From positions 42,741 to 106,740 of the forward strand of contig NZ_QLLR01000005.1 of assembly GCF_003259615.1 (NCBI RefSeq): a DNA stretch of 64,000 bases, given 5' to 3'. Below the pieces are notes generated by a model. That model had not been told where the DNA came from. It ran no database searches and was given only the letters and a program-made list of their open reading frames with translations. Made by a program: the position numbers and the translations under genes. Of this stretch, positions 48,118-57,428 are shown piece by piece. Within the stretch, counting starts at the first letter, position 1. Every line of letters starts with the position of its first letter. Source of the DNA: Pedobacter cryoconitis. Lineage in GTDB: Bacteria; Bacteroidota; Bacteroidia; Sphingobacteriales; Sphingobacteriaceae.

Positions 48118-48162
48118 TACAACCCTCCGCATTTAGTAACAGAAAACAGCAAATCTCTATTT

Positions 48163-48840
48163 ATGTCCGATCATCTTAATAAACCCGATTTTAAAGAAAT
48201 AGCTGGTCAATTAGGATGTCCGAGTGGGGAGAAGGGCATAAAGACCGCTGAAATGATGGCTGTCAATAATGGGCATATGATTGCGCTTACCGTTGAAGCG
48301 CTTGCTCCGAAATCTAATGATGTATTGATGGAAATAGGGCCGGGAAATGGATCACATGTTGTTTCGCTCTTAGCAGCTACCAAACATTTACTCTATTATG
48401 GAGTTGATATTTCCACATTAATGATCAGTGAAGCTATGAAACTCAATGCAGCTGCTGTATCATCAGGCAGAGCTGATTTTTCATTGTCAGATGGAATGCA
48501 GCTAAACTTTGCAGCAGGCTTTTTTACGAAAGTATTTACAATAAATACACTGTATTTCTGGAAAGATCCAAAAGCTTATGCCACTGAAATACGAAGAGTA
48601 CTTAAGCCAGGCGGACTGTTTAGCTTGACTTTTGCTCCGCGGGAATTTATGGAGAAACTGCCCTTTACAATATATGACTTTCGCTTATACAGCAGAGAAG
48701 AGGCTGAAGAACTATTGATCAGTAGTGGTTTTGAGATCAAAGAAGTACATCTTCACAAAGAAATGGTCAGGAGCAATGCTGCCGGTATGGAGGTGGAGCG
48801 CGACATCATCATCATCAATGCAGTTAAATCTCTGGATTAA
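48163..48840 (+). CDS. Class I SAM-dependent methyltransferase
   Basis: A 225-residue methyltransferase. The SAM-binding motif I is MEIGPGNGSHVVSLL (about residues 59-73), the acidic loop follows in YYGVDIS, and LKPGGLFSLTF is the post-motif III segment. The layout resembles the UbiE/Methyltransf_11 group; the substrate is unknown. It has a long, structured leader. Confidence 0.9.
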   Translation: MSDHLNKPDFKEIAGQLGCPSGEKGIKTAEMMAVNNGHMIALTVEALAPKSNDVLMEIGPGNGSHVVSLLAATKHLLYYGVDISTLMISEAMKLNAAAVSSGRADFSLSDGMQLNFAAGFFTKVFTINTLYFWKDPKAYATEIRRVLKPGGLFSLTFAPREFMEKLPFTIYDFRLYSREEAEELLISSGFEIKEVHLHKEMVRSNAAGMEVERDIIIINAVKSLD

Positions 48841-48851
48841 TCTATTTTAAA

Positions 48852-48879
48852 GCAGAGGAGGCTTTTGCGGCCTCCTGCT
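48852..48879 (+). terminator. GC-rich hairpin after the methyltransferase
   Basis: AGGAGGC (48856-48862)/GCCTCCT (48870-48876) with outer GCAG/CTGC pairing, 15 bp after the stop. No T-tract follows, so terminator activity is uncertain. Confidence 0.45.
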
Positions 48880-48968
48880 GAATTTACCTGGTTAATATAG
48901 CGCTTCTGTGCTATTGAGAAAAAAAATGTCTCTGGTGCCTTGATGGTGCGTTTTTAGCTAAGTGTTTT

Positions 48969-49547
48969 CTATATGATCTGGTGAAGTTTTACATATTGCA
49001 GCAACATAATCGTTTTGCCATCCTTAATCTCTCCATCAGCCACCATTGCCATTGCCTGATCAATGGAAAGTTCTAAAACTTCTATGTTTTCCTGCTCATG
49101 CGCTAATCCGCCGCCTTCATGTATTTTCATATCTTTGGTATAAGCTGCAATAAAGAAATATAAAATTTCTGTCACTGAACCTGGCGACATATACGCTTCA
49201 AATATTTTACGGACTTCGGTAATCTTATAACCCGTTTCTTCCTCTGTTTCTCTTTTGATACAATCCTCAGCATTATCTTTATCCAATAGTCCGGCACAAG
49301 CTTCAATCAGCAAGCCCGACTCATTTCCATTGATATAAGTCGGCAGCCTGAATTGCCTGGTCAGGATAACAGTTTGCTGTTCTTTATTATACAAAAGAAT
49401 CGCTGCGCCATTTCCACGATCATAAGCTTCTCTGTCCTGAGTTTGTACCGTACCATCTTTCAATGAATATTGATAAGTTATCTTTTTAAGCGTATACCAG
49501 TTATCAGAAAGAACTTCTGTGTTTATTATTTTTACGTTGTCAATCAT
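48969..49547 (-). CDS. nudK: NudK-type Nudix hydrolase (GDP-mannose pyrophosphatase)
   Basis: A 192-residue Nudix hydrolase closely patterned on NudK, which splits GDP-mannose and related nucleotide sugars. Matching segments are [42 protein letters not shown] and the Nudix box [20 protein letters not shown] followed by TGY. I start at ATG 49547 since the alternative start four codons earlier is a TTG. Confidence 0.92.
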   Translation of the reverse strand: MIDNVKIINTEVLSDNWYTLKKITYQYSLKDGTVQTQDREAYDRGNGAAILLYNKEQQTVILTRQFRLPTYINGNESGLLIEACAGLLDKDNAEDCIKRETEEETGYKITEVRKIFEAYMSPGSVTEILYFFIAAYTKDMKIHEGGGLAHEQENIEVLELSIDQAMAMVADGEIKDGKTIMLLQYVKLHQII

Positions 49548-49653
49548 TATATAGGTCAAATTATAAGCGCAAATTAACCAGAAATAGGCATATTGTATTA
49601 ATTTTCGGGAAATAATGTTGACAAATTTTACAATTTTTACCGCTACCGGGAAG

Positions 49654-50607
49654 CTACCATTTTTTTAAACCCAATAACTTTTCACCTAAAGGGGTAAGTT
49701 CTGCAACCGGATTTTTCTTTTCGCGTTCCAATGGATCTCCCGGAAAAGCATAACCTTGCATTGCTTCCCTGTTTTTCCAGCTGCCAATTCTCCACTGCTT
49801 AAGTTGTTCATTCTCTTCCTGGGCCGGCATCATTGAAATGTATTGAGCAACCCGTACTTGATCTGTACTTGTATTAGCTCTGATTCCATGAGGTTGTGAA
49901 CTGTTGAAAATGAGTAAGTCTCCTGCTTCCAGTTTAATCTTTTCTAATTTAAATCCTGTCGTATCAGGTTTATAATGATCACGGTCTGCTGGCTGCGTTA
50001 ATTTCCATGTATCATAAGTGCGGAATAATTCAGGAACACATTGAAAACCGCCCATATTTTCATCTGTCTGATCGGCTAAAGCTAATACACCCTGTACATT
50101 TTGAGGTTTTGTTTCCGGGTCATAATCCCAATGAATAAACCCTTTGTACTCAAAACCAGGACGCAATGGGAAATTCAGATTTGCCCTGTCAATAGTCACC
50201 CATAATTTCTCCGTTCCCCAGATGTCTGCAAAAGCCTGGTGAACCTTTGGGTACATCCTGTTATCCCATAAAAGCTGGTGGTTATAAATTTCTACCATCC
50301 CCGTATTGTTTAATTCTGACATCTGCATTTGTGCATTAGGTTTTTTATACCAGCTGTCCATCGCATTGGGATCTTTTCCTTCATATTCCCACAGATAATC
50401 GGCAGTCTTTTTCACCTGATCTTTAGGGACCGCATTTTTAATCACTACATATCCATTTGTGATCCAGAAAGCCCAGTCTTGTTCAGTAAGCAGGCGTAAT
50501 GTTTTATCCTGACTGCGATCGTTCAAGCGGATTCCACTCGATTTTGCAGTAGAAGGGTTGCCCGGTATATCTTTATGCGCCATTGTATTCTTAGTTTGAT
50601 TTTCCAT
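49654..50607 (-). CDS. Phytanoyl-CoA dioxygenase (PhyH) family protein
   Basis: A 317-residue Fe(II)/2-oxoglutarate-dependent oxygenase of the PhyH family. The iron ligands are the HxD pair in FIHWDYDPE and the distal His in [14 protein letters not shown], with a downstream Arg for 2-oxoglutarate. The substrate is unknown; bacterial members often act on small natural products or lipids. It is divergent from an AraC regulator 154 bp away, which likely controls it. Confidence 0.88.
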   Translation of the reverse strand: MENQTKNTMAHKDIPGNPSTAKSSGIRLNDRSQDKTLRLLTEQDWAFWITNGYVVIKNAVPKDQVKKTADYLWEYEGKDPNAMDSWYKKPNAQMQMSELNNTGMVEIYNHQLLWDNRMYPKVHQAFADIWGTEKLWVTIDRANLNFPLRPGFEYKGFIHWDYDPETKPQNVQGVLALADQTDENMGGFQCVPELFRTYDTWKLTQPADRDHYKPDTTGFKLEKIKLEAGDLLIFNSSQPHGIRANTSTDQVRVAQYISMMPAQEENEQLKQWRIGSWKNREAMQGYAFPGDPLEREKKNPVAELTPLGEKLLGLKKW

Positions 50608-50628
50608 TTGATCTCTGATTTGTTACCT

Positions 50629-50636
50629 CAAAAGTA
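50629..50636 (-). promoter_or_regulatory. Candidate -7 box for the PhyH-family gene
   Basis: The minus strand reads TACTTTTG (TAnnTTTG), 21 bp before the start codon. Adjacent tandem CCGGA pentamers lie at the expected operator position, near 50638-50647. Confidence 0.4.
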
Positions 50637-50761
50637 ACCGGACCGGAACAGTTAGTTCTTCTTTGTAATGATCACTATTTGCTCTGTATTGATTTAATTG
50701 CTATGTTTAATCATCAAAAGATAGTAGTAGAGCGTTTTTTAAGTAAAATGAATAATATCCG

Positions 50762-51619
50762 ATGAATAAAATACAGCTGGAGAAAATAAACTTTGAGCTG
50801 GGGAAGTCTTTCAAATACTTTTCTCCCAGACTAAGAAATACATTTTTCTGGCATTTCCACGCTGAATATGAACTCGTTTATGTAGAAGCTGATGCTGGTA
50901 TCCGTCATGTCGGATCTCATATCTCAGGCTATACACAAAGTGATCTGGTTTTTATTGGAAAAAACCTTCCGCACCTTAACTTTGATTACAGGCTGAGAAA
51001 CGATTACCATCAAATTGTCGTGCAGCTCAGAACTGATTTTCTGGGATCGGCTATTGGTATTTCGCCAGAATTTTCGGCAATTGATCTGTTATTTAAGAAA
51101 GCAGCCCTGGGTATTGCCTTTCATGGGGAAACTAAAACCATTGCAGTCCAAAAATTAAAAGAACTGTCCGCACTGAATCCCTTTCAGCAATTGATCGGCT
51201 TAGTTGAAATCTTTCAGCTCTTAGCGCATGCTAAAGAAATAGAAATATTAAATGATGAACAGATGAGTCTATCTTTCTTTTTAAAAGATAAGATCCGGAT
51301 GGGGGCCATTTATGAATACATTGATACGAATTATAATCAAAAGCCCGATGTTAACGTCGTTGCTTCAAAAGTGAACCTGACCACTGCTGCATTTTGCAGG
51401 TACTTTAAAAAGCAAACCAACATGACTTTTACGGACTTTGTCAATCAATACCGGGTTGATCTGGCCAAGAATCTGCTAATGCAAGATAAAAATGTAACCG
51501 AAACCTGTTATGCAGTAGGTTTTGAAAGCTTATCCTATTTTAATAAGCTATTTAATAAAATCGTGGGACAAAACCCATCTGCCTTTAAAAAGAACTGGTT
51601 TCAGTCTTTTTCCTCCTGA
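50762..51619 (+). CDS. AraC-family transcriptional regulator
   Basis: A 285-residue regulator with an N-terminal cupin sensing domain (FFWHFHAEYELVYVE; GSHISGYTQSDLVFIGKNLP) and a C-terminal AraC helix-turn-helix pair (VNLTTAAFCRYFKKQTN; ETCYAVGFESLSYFNKLF). The cupin start pattern resembles sugar-responsive AraC proteins. It diverges from the PhyH-family oxygenase gene and probably regulates it. Confidence 0.9.
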   Translation: MNKIQLEKINFELGKSFKYFSPRLRNTFFWHFHAEYELVYVEADAGIRHVGSHISGYTQSDLVFIGKNLPHLNFDYRLRNDYHQIVVQLRTDFLGSAIGISPEFSAIDLLFKKAALGIAFHGETKTIAVQKLKELSALNPFQQLIGLVEIFQLLAHAKEIEILNDEQMSLSFFLKDKIRMGAIYEYIDTNYNQKPDVNVVASKVNLTTAAFCRYFKKQTNMTFTDFVNQYRVDLAKNLLMQDKNVTETCYAVGFESLSYFNKLFNKIVGQNPSAFKKNWFQSFSS

Positions 51620-51753
51620 GCGATCAGCTGTCTCCTGCTAAAGCTACCTTTTGTCAAAACGGTAGCGCAGGTCGTCAATTAGTTTCCCTTAAAAGTTTAT
51701 AGCATACGTTCTTCGTGAAGATTTATAAATCAAATCACAGCTAAAAAAGAAAT

Positions 51754-52155
51754 ATGAAAATTTTACAGTATTGCCTGGTCATTGTTGGATTGGGCCTAAA
51801 CTTGAAGGCCGGTGCCCAAACCGGGATCTCCGGTACAATTAAGGCAGATTATGTTCCTTTCTCAAATTACATAAGACCAGACAGTGTTAAAACTGGTTCA
51901 ACCAGTAATTTTAAACGAATGCAGTTAGGGTTCAGCATTCCTCTTTCCGTTAAAATAGATTCCTCAGGCAGGCCAAAAATGTGGGCCGTAAACGTAGCAG
52001 GGTCTTATGCACAGCTGGAAAACCGGGACTACGAAACAAAACTGTTTCCTGCAGAACTACTAAACGCACAGGCCGGATTAGTTCATATGAGCCCGATCAG
52101 CATTAAAGCAAGTGCAACCATAGGAATAAGCAATAGACTTCTTTTGTTGAATTGA
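51754..52155 (+). pseudogene. Truncated outer-membrane beta-barrel protein (DUF6268-like)
   Basis: A 133-residue ORF with a signal peptide (cut after AGA near residue 21) and the opening strands of an outer-membrane barrel (GTIKADYVPFSNYIRP, MQLGFSIPLSVKI, MWAVNVAGSYAQLENRDYE). This pattern recalls DUF6268 barrels, which are roughly twice as long. The chain stops abruptly after KASATIGISNRLLLLN, right at an inverted repeat. I infer loss of the C-terminal half by deletion or rearrangement; it may be a small intact protein instead. Confidence 0.55.
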
Positions 52156-52184
52156 GTTTTCATATTTATATATTTTCAACAAAA
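52142..52184. repeat. 10-bp perfect inverted repeat at the truncation point
   Basis: TTTTGTTGAA (52142-52151) and TTCAACAAAA (52175-52184) flank an AT-rich centre. The left arm includes the last codons of the truncated barrel gene. It could be the terminator or a scar of rearrangement. From 52186 to 52314 I see no supportable gene. Confidence 0.5.
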
Positions 52185-52314
52185 AAAGGGAATGCCATTA
52201 GCCTTTAAGAAACAATTTGACCAATTGCAACCACGTAATGACAGATGGTTGTTCCTGAAGGGTGTTCAGTAAATGAAAATTACCATTTATTTAGTTCCCC
52301 TGTAATGAATCGTT

Positions 52315-52938
52315 TTACAGAAACCGAGATTTTGGGCCCGTTAATTCATGAAGGTTTTCCGTAATTCTTTCGATTTTCCAGTCCCACCATTTAAGCTCTA
52401 AAAGCTCTTCAATCTTTTCATCAGAAAAACGCTTTCTGATTTCTTTGCCAGGATTGCCGCCTACAACAGTATAAGGAGGTACATCTTTGGTAACTGTGGT
52501 ATTGGTAGCTATAATTGCGCCATCCCCAATATTTACCCCGGGCATAATGGTCGCATTTGAGCCGATCCAAACATCATTTCCAACAATAGTATCTCCCTTA
52601 AAAGGCAGCTCCTCCATTTTAGGGGTGACTTTTTCCCAGCCATTGCCAAAAATATTAAATGGATAAGCGGTAATCCCGTCCATTTTATGGTTAGCCCCAT
52701 TCATGATAAAAGTCACACCCGAAGCGATCATGCAGAATTTACCAATGATCAATTTATCACCGATGAAATCAAAATGATACTTTACATTCCTTTCGAAATT
52801 ATAAACATCCTTAAAATCATCATAATAAGTGTAATCGCCGACGATAATATTAGGACTGGTGATGATGTTTTTCAAAAAACAGAGTCTGTTATAGTGGCTT
52901 ATCGGGTATTTCTCGTCTTTATCAGGTCCTTTCATCAT
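52315..52938 (-). CDS. vat: Vat-like streptogramin A O-acetyltransferase (CatB family)
   Basis: A 207-residue left-handed beta-helix (hexapeptide repeat) acetyltransferase of the xenobiotic branch. It follows the Vat pattern along its length: IGKFCMIASGVTFIMNGANH with the catalytic histidine, YPFNIFGNGWEK, LPFKGDTIVGNDVWIG, IMPGVNIGDGAIIA and VGGNPGKEIRKRF. Vat enzymes inactivate streptogramin A antibiotics by acetyl transfer from acetyl-CoA. The substrate here is unproven. It is a single gene in an accessory-looking region. Confidence 0.85.
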   Translation of the reverse strand: MMKGPDKDEKYPISHYNRLCFLKNIITSPNIIVGDYTYYDDFKDVYNFERNVKYHFDFIGDKLIIGKFCMIASGVTFIMNGANHKMDGITAYPFNIFGNGWEKVTPKMEELPFKGDTIVGNDVWIGSNATIMPGVNIGDGAIIATNTTVTKDVPPYTVVGGNPGKEIRKRFSDEKIEELLELKWWDWKIERITENLHELTGPKSRFL

Positions 52939-53066
52939 GGTGTTTTTTTCTTGCAGCCAAGTTTAACCTGAGCTGCGGAGCGTTTGAAATCATGCTAAAT
53001 TAATAGAAAAACTAATTAAATAAAAATCCTGACCTTTATCATTTCATAACCCTCTATATAAATCAG

Positions 53067-53660
53067 ATGTTTCCAGATGAAATGTATCAGCATTTGCTAG
53101 ATAATGCAGCTACCCATGTCAAATTAACTGCTGCAGATACTGCAATGTGCAAGAAGTATTTTGAACCTGTACAATTTGCAAAGAATACTATTATTGAGGA
53201 AGAAAACGAGGTCCCAAAGTATATTTATTATGTCGTTTCAGGTTTTGTCAGGCTGTTTCATTACAACGAAGAAGGAGATCAGCTCACTACACATTTAAAT
53301 TGCCCTCCCGGTTTTATTACTTCTTACACACATTTCAATAAGGGTACCAGGTCTGCTGAGAATGCTGAATGTATTACTGATTGTGAATTATTAAGGATTA
53401 CTAAAGCTGACCTGGATATTATTTGTGCTCAAAGTTTGGCTTTTAAAGATTACAGCATCCTGGTTTTCCAGATGGCACTGGCTTATAATGAAACCCGCGC
53501 CCGTGAATTAGCCAGTTTAACAGCAGAGCAGCGGTATCAAAAATTGATAACTAATTATCCTGCAATTATTCATCATGTCCCTTTGCGCTATATTGCCTCT
53601 TTTTTGGGAATGAAACCCGAAAGCCTGAGCCGTATTCGTAAAAAAATCTCTAATAATTGA
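53067..53660 (+). CDS. Crp/Fnr-family transcriptional regulator
   Basis: A 197-residue regulator with an N-terminal cyclic-nucleotide-binding-like domain (residues about 20-120; YYVVSGFVRLFHYNEEG) and a short C-terminal helix-turn-helix (YIASFLGMKPESLSRIRKK). The typical cAMP-binding residues are not evident, as is usual in Bacteroidetes members. It is paralogous in layout to the regulator at 60339. The epimerase gene follows on the same strand after 69 bp. Confidence 0.9.
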   Translation: MFPDEMYQHLLDNAATHVKLTAADTAMCKKYFEPVQFAKNTIIEEENEVPKYIYYVVSGFVRLFHYNEEGDQLTTHLNCPPGFITSYTHFNKGTRSAENAECITDCELLRITKADLDIICAQSLAFKDYSILVFQMALAYNETRARELASLTAEQRYQKLITNYPAIIHHVPLRYIASFLGMKPESLSRIRKKISNN

Positions 53661-53729
53661 TTAACTAACAAAAGTCAAGTGTAAGCCGCCCGGTCAATGC
53701 ACAGATTTGTATTCTTAACAGATAAGAAT

Positions 53730-54749
53730 ATGATACATCAAAATTTAGCATTAGTTACCGGGGCAAACGGACATCTTGGGAATAACCTGGTGAGATTACT
53801 CCTTAATAAAGGAATTCCAGTAAGAGGGTCGGTCAGAAACCTTAAAAATAACAGTGCTTTTGCCGAGCTGGATTGTGAAATGGTACAAGCAGATATTGTA
53901 GATAAATCTTCATTAGTCTTGGCTATGCAGGGCGTAAAAGTTGTTTATGCTGTTGGAGCAGCCTTTAAACTATGGGCAAAAGACCCCATTAAAGAAATTT
54001 ATGAAGTTAACCTTCAGGGAACCAGAAATCTGATTGAAGCAGCAGCTGAAGCAGGAGTGAAGAGAATAGTTTATGTAAGTTCTATCGCAGCCCTGAACTA
54101 TAAGCAGTTACCGGCAAAAGAAGATAACGGGCAAAATCCAGATCGCAGAGATTGGTATTATAACTCTAAAAATGACGGAGAGAAACTGGCTTTTGAATTG
54201 GCAAAGCAGTATGACATAGAGCTGGTTGCAGTATTACCTTCTGCCATGATCGGGAGTACCGCATTTGGGGACCTGAGCGTTTCTTATCAAATCATCAAGC
54301 TGATTTTGACTAAAGAAATCCCAATAGAAACCAAAATTTCCCTGAACTGGGTCGATGTAAAAGATGTTGCTGAAGGCTGTTACCTGGCGGCTATTAAAGG
54401 CAGGAGCGGGGAACGATATATTCTGGCCAATGAAAAATGTGTTTCCATCAAGCAAACCACTGAGATTGCACAAGAACTTTTTCCGGAATTGCAAATCAAA
54501 CTCCCTGTTCAGGTACCTAAGCTTGTTTTGTATCTGGCTGCCTGGTTGATGGAAATCGGGAGTAAAATAACCGGGAAAGCTCCTTTGTTAACCACAAAAG
54601 ATATTGCTATGTTCTCCGGCTTACAACAGGATTTTGACATTTCAAAAGCAAAATCGGAACTCGGCTTTAACCCTAAAAGTCCGGTTCAGGCTGTTAAAGA
54701 AGCTATGCTATATCTAAGAGCAAATCATGACAGCCTGATAAAAGTTTAA
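53730..54749 (+). CDS. NAD-dependent epimerase/dehydratase (extended SDR)
   Basis: A 339-residue extended short-chain dehydrogenase resembling dihydroflavonol-4-reductase and 3-beta-HSD types. The cofactor motif is VTGANGHLGNNL; the active-site pair is in WYYNSKNDGEK (Tyr and Lys); SSIAAL holds the serine. I chose ATG 53730 because it places the Gly motif at the usual distance from the start. The substrate is unknown. The Crp-type regulator upstream may control it. Confidence 0.88.
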   Translation: MIHQNLALVTGANGHLGNNLVRLLLNKGIPVRGSVRNLKNNSAFAELDCEMVQADIVDKSSLVLAMQGVKVVYAVGAAFKLWAKDPIKEIYEVNLQGTRNLIEAAAEAGVKRIVYVSSIAALNYKQLPAKEDNGQNPDRRDWYYNSKNDGEKLAFELAKQYDIELVAVLPSAMIGSTAFGDLSVSYQIIKLILTKEIPIETKISLNWVDVKDVAEGCYLAAIKGRSGERYILANEKCVSIKQTTEIAQELFPELQIKLPVQVPKLVLYLAAWLMEIGSKITGKAPLLTTKDIAMFSGLQQDFDISKAKSELGFNPKSPVQAVKEAMLYLRANHDSLIKV

Positions 54750-54775
54750 AATATCAGGTTGGTGAAAATATAGTG

Positions 54776-55486
54776 CTAGTTTAGATCACCATATTCCAGG
54801 TATAAAACCTGGTGTTTTGAAAATTTAAAAGGCTCCTTTGTCTGCTTTCTGGTTCCAATAGGCGTTAACCAGGAAAATGGTTTGCGTAAATCCTTTTCTG
54901 GAAATTCTATGGTAATATAAAGATTATCAGTTATAGCCCTTAAACTCTTTTTATCATGAACTTTTACGGCTATATTCTCGTCAAAATCTGGTTTGGCGCT
55001 AATTCTGTGAACTAAAAACTGTTCTTGTGCATTGCCAAAAAGCAAATACTGGAGATTTGCAGGTCTGACACATTTTTTATCAAACTGTTTATAATAAATA
55101 AGCTGGCCGATGTTGACGGTGATATTTTCCAGGAACTTTTTTCCACCTCTTTCAAAATGACCGCGATAGATATTGGCTTTGAATGTTTTGGTATGGTTAA
55201 TCATTTCCGGAAGCACGAAAGTTTCAGGTTCAATAGTATAGATCAGCTCCTCAGGATGATTCCTTTTGTCCTGAATATACTTTGCATGATCATCTTTTGA
55301 TAACTCAAGGATCAATATGATTTGATAATCATGCGGATTATGAAACATAGGAAGGTGAGAGGCATAGATCACTTCACTCCCCATCAGCATCATGCCATGC
55401 GTTGATGGCTTATCCGGATAGTGTGCAGATTGCGCAACTGCAAGCGTAGACAGGTAAAGAAACAGCACGGTAAAAATCAACTTCAT
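54776..55486 (-). CDS. Secreted hypothetical protein
   Basis: A 236-residue protein with a signal peptide (residues 1-18, cut after AVA). The mature part has no domain I can name; a notable stretch near residues 30-55 reads MLMGSEVIYASHLPMFHNPH, rich in His and Met, which could bind metal. No further membrane segment is seen. It lies convergent to the epimerase gene and downstream of the DUF885 gene's terminator. Confidence 0.7.
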   Translation of the reverse strand: MKLIFTVLFLYLSTLAVAQSAHYPDKPSTHGMMLMGSEVIYASHLPMFHNPHDYQIILILELSKDDHAKYIQDKRNHPEELIYTIEPETFVLPEMINHTKTFKANIYRGHFERGGKKFLENITVNIGQLIYYKQFDKKCVRPANLQYLLFGNAQEQFLVHRISAKPDFDENIAVKVHDKKSLRAITDNLYITIEFPEKDLRKPFSWLTPIGTRKQTKEPFKFSKHQVLYLEYGDLN

Positions 55487-55523
55487 AAAAGATCAATTTG
55501 GTAGCAGGCCGTAAAATTAGCTA

Positions 55524-55565
55524 AAAATACAATGGGATATTAAACTTAACATCCCATTGTATTTT
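55524..55565 (-). terminator. Terminator of the DUF885 gene
   Basis: Arms 55524-55538 and 55551-55565 are perfect 15-bp complements (AAAATACAATGGGAT and its complement), with an additional inner TTAA pairing. On the minus strand the stem ends in TATTTTTA. Confidence 0.8.
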
Positions 55566-55566
55566 A

Positions 55567-57357
55567 TTAAAGCTTTTTTTCTGCAGGTATAAAATCCGTT
55601 AATACGGCCTCTCTGATCAATGCAGGAGGAAGTAAACCTTGTGACAAAATGAAATCATGAAAACGAAGTGCATTGAACTTTGTTCCCAAAGCATCTTCCG
55701 TATCTTTTCTTAAAGCAATCATTTTTGTGAAACCATAAAAATAACTGTTTGCCTGCCCGGGAGCTTTAATGGTATAACGCTCTACCTCTTGTTGCGCCAT
55801 TGCAGATGATTGTACAACATCTTCCATCAATACCTTTTTAACGTCTTGCGGAGTGATTTTCCCCGATTGCACTTCCGGGTCCAGGAAAGCGCGGGCAGCT
55901 CTCAATAATCTATAGTCCAAAGAAACCAGCTGACCTTCAAGAGGCATATAAGGTCTGATCATATATTCCGCATATAAGCCCCATCCTTCAGCATTGGTAG
56001 AATTAAAAGCGTATAAACTACGCGCCTGAGAAACTCCTTCTTCTACCATTTTGTCAAATTGTAACTCATGACCCGGGCGCGCTTCATGTGCAATCAATGT
56101 CCAGGAAGCGGCTTCAAAGGTGAAATCATCATATTTATCACTCACTTTTTCGCCTGGTGCAGGGGGCATATTCAATGGCAACACAAATACACCACGCTGA
56201 CCCGTATTATTCAAAAATGGCGGAGGAACCATATGAGGGGCAGGTGAACGTGCTGTTTCAGCAGTGCTTGCCAGGCGAATAATAGCAGGGCGTGAAGGTA
56301 AAGTTATCAACTGATGTTCACGGATGATAGTTTCTATATCTTTCAGATGCCTTTCATAAACAGGAATGATAGAATCACCTAATATTTGTTCTTTTTTAAG
56401 ATTACGGATTACATCGCGATAGTCTGAAGAAGGCCAGTTTCTTTGTTTAGCTACCTGCGCGGCAATAGGTTTCATTTCCTGCTGAATTTCCAGAAAAGCC
56501 TGATGTGCAATTTTTGCCAATTGATCAGGCGCAATATCAACGCCGTACTCTTCGAGTTGTAAAGCATATTCCTGACCGGTCAGCCTGAAATCTTTCCTGG
56601 CTTTAGGCAGTATTTGCTGACGTGTCCACAGATCGTATTCCGCAACTTGTTTTTTAAGTACAGCATATGGTTTTTCCCATCCTGTAAGCTTGTATTTCTT
56701 AAATAATTCTGCGATACCCTCTATAATACTGGCATTGCGTGACAGGGTAATTTCCATTTGCTGCCTTGCAGGATAAATCATGTCCTTACCCTTCATCTGG
56801 TGTAAAACACGTTCTTTCAGGATGGAAGTTAATGGCTGATAGCCGGGTGCAAGACCCGCATATTTCTGTAAACGGATAATTGCAGCTGCACGTCTTGGCT
56901 CAGGTGTCTGGTCATCCAGTAGAATTTGCAAGCCTTCATAAATAGTGCTGGCAGCATTTAAAAAAGGTATCTTTCTTTGAGTTTCAAAATCCTGATTCTT
57001 GAATCCCATTGTTAAGTGTGAGATCAGTATATTCAAATCCTGTTTAACCGGAAGGTTGTTTTCTGTCTTTAAAGCGGCTTTATATTTTGCAGCCAGTAGT
57101 TCTCCCTCTTTTCTTTCTGCCAGTTCATTGGCAAGGGTAGGCACAACGATCAGTGTATCATATGCCGATAAACCCTGGGAAGAGCCATATTCAGGTGTAT
57201 ATTTTTTGTCCAGGTTGATGAGTTCTTCTGTGTATTTATTCGATTGAAGCACCCATGTTTTGTCGGGGGATATTTTTGTCTGTGAATTTGCTGCAAAGGG
57301 GATTGCAGCAAATAAACATACGCTTAATCCATAAATTAGTGTCTGTGGTTTATTCAT
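55567..57357 (-). CDS. DUF885-family secreted protein (putative metallopeptidase)
   Basis: A 596-residue DUF885 protein with a signal peptide (about residues 1-25). The family's metal motif is seen in LIAHEARPGHELQF (His-Glu plus a following His-Glu pair), with GWGLYAEYMIRP further on, resembling M32-like carboxypeptidase folds. It is probably a periplasmic or outer-membrane-associated peptidase. It is a single gene. Confidence 0.85.
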   Translation of the reverse strand: MNKPQTLIYGLSVCLFAAIPFAANSQTKISPDKTWVLQSNKYTEELINLDKKYTPEYGSSQGLSAYDTLIVVPTLANELAERKEGELLAAKYKAALKTENNLPVKQDLNILISHLTMGFKNQDFETQRKIPFLNAASTIYEGLQILLDDQTPEPRRAAAIIRLQKYAGLAPGYQPLTSILKERVLHQMKGKDMIYPARQQMEITLSRNASIIEGIAELFKKYKLTGWEKPYAVLKKQVAEYDLWTRQQILPKARKDFRLTGQEYALQLEEYGVDIAPDQLAKIAHQAFLEIQQEMKPIAAQVAKQRNWPSSDYRDVIRNLKKEQILGDSIIPVYERHLKDIETIIREHQLITLPSRPAIIRLASTAETARSPAPHMVPPPFLNNTGQRGVFVLPLNMPPAPGEKVSDKYDDFTFEAASWTLIAHEARPGHELQFDKMVEEGVSQARSLYAFNSTNAEGWGLYAEYMIRPYMPLEGQLVSLDYRLLRAARAFLDPEVQSGKITPQDVKKVLMEDVVQSSAMAQQEVERYTIKAPGQANSYFYGFTKMIALRKDTEDALGTKFNALRFHDFILSQGLLPPALIREAVLTDFIPAEKKL

Positions 57358-57428
57358 ATGATAGTGGTAAAAAGAATTTCAACCCATTATCGGAAGAAAA
57401 TATCACATATAATACAACCAGGCAAAAA

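Noticed and set aside
52142..52184. Inverted repeat as an insertion-sequence end
   Set aside because: No transposase, target duplication or second IS end is nearby.
52186..52280. 26-codon frame after the truncated barrel gene (starts MPLAFKKQFD)
   Set aside because: Too short, no family pattern, and it could not be linked to the barrel protein's lost half.
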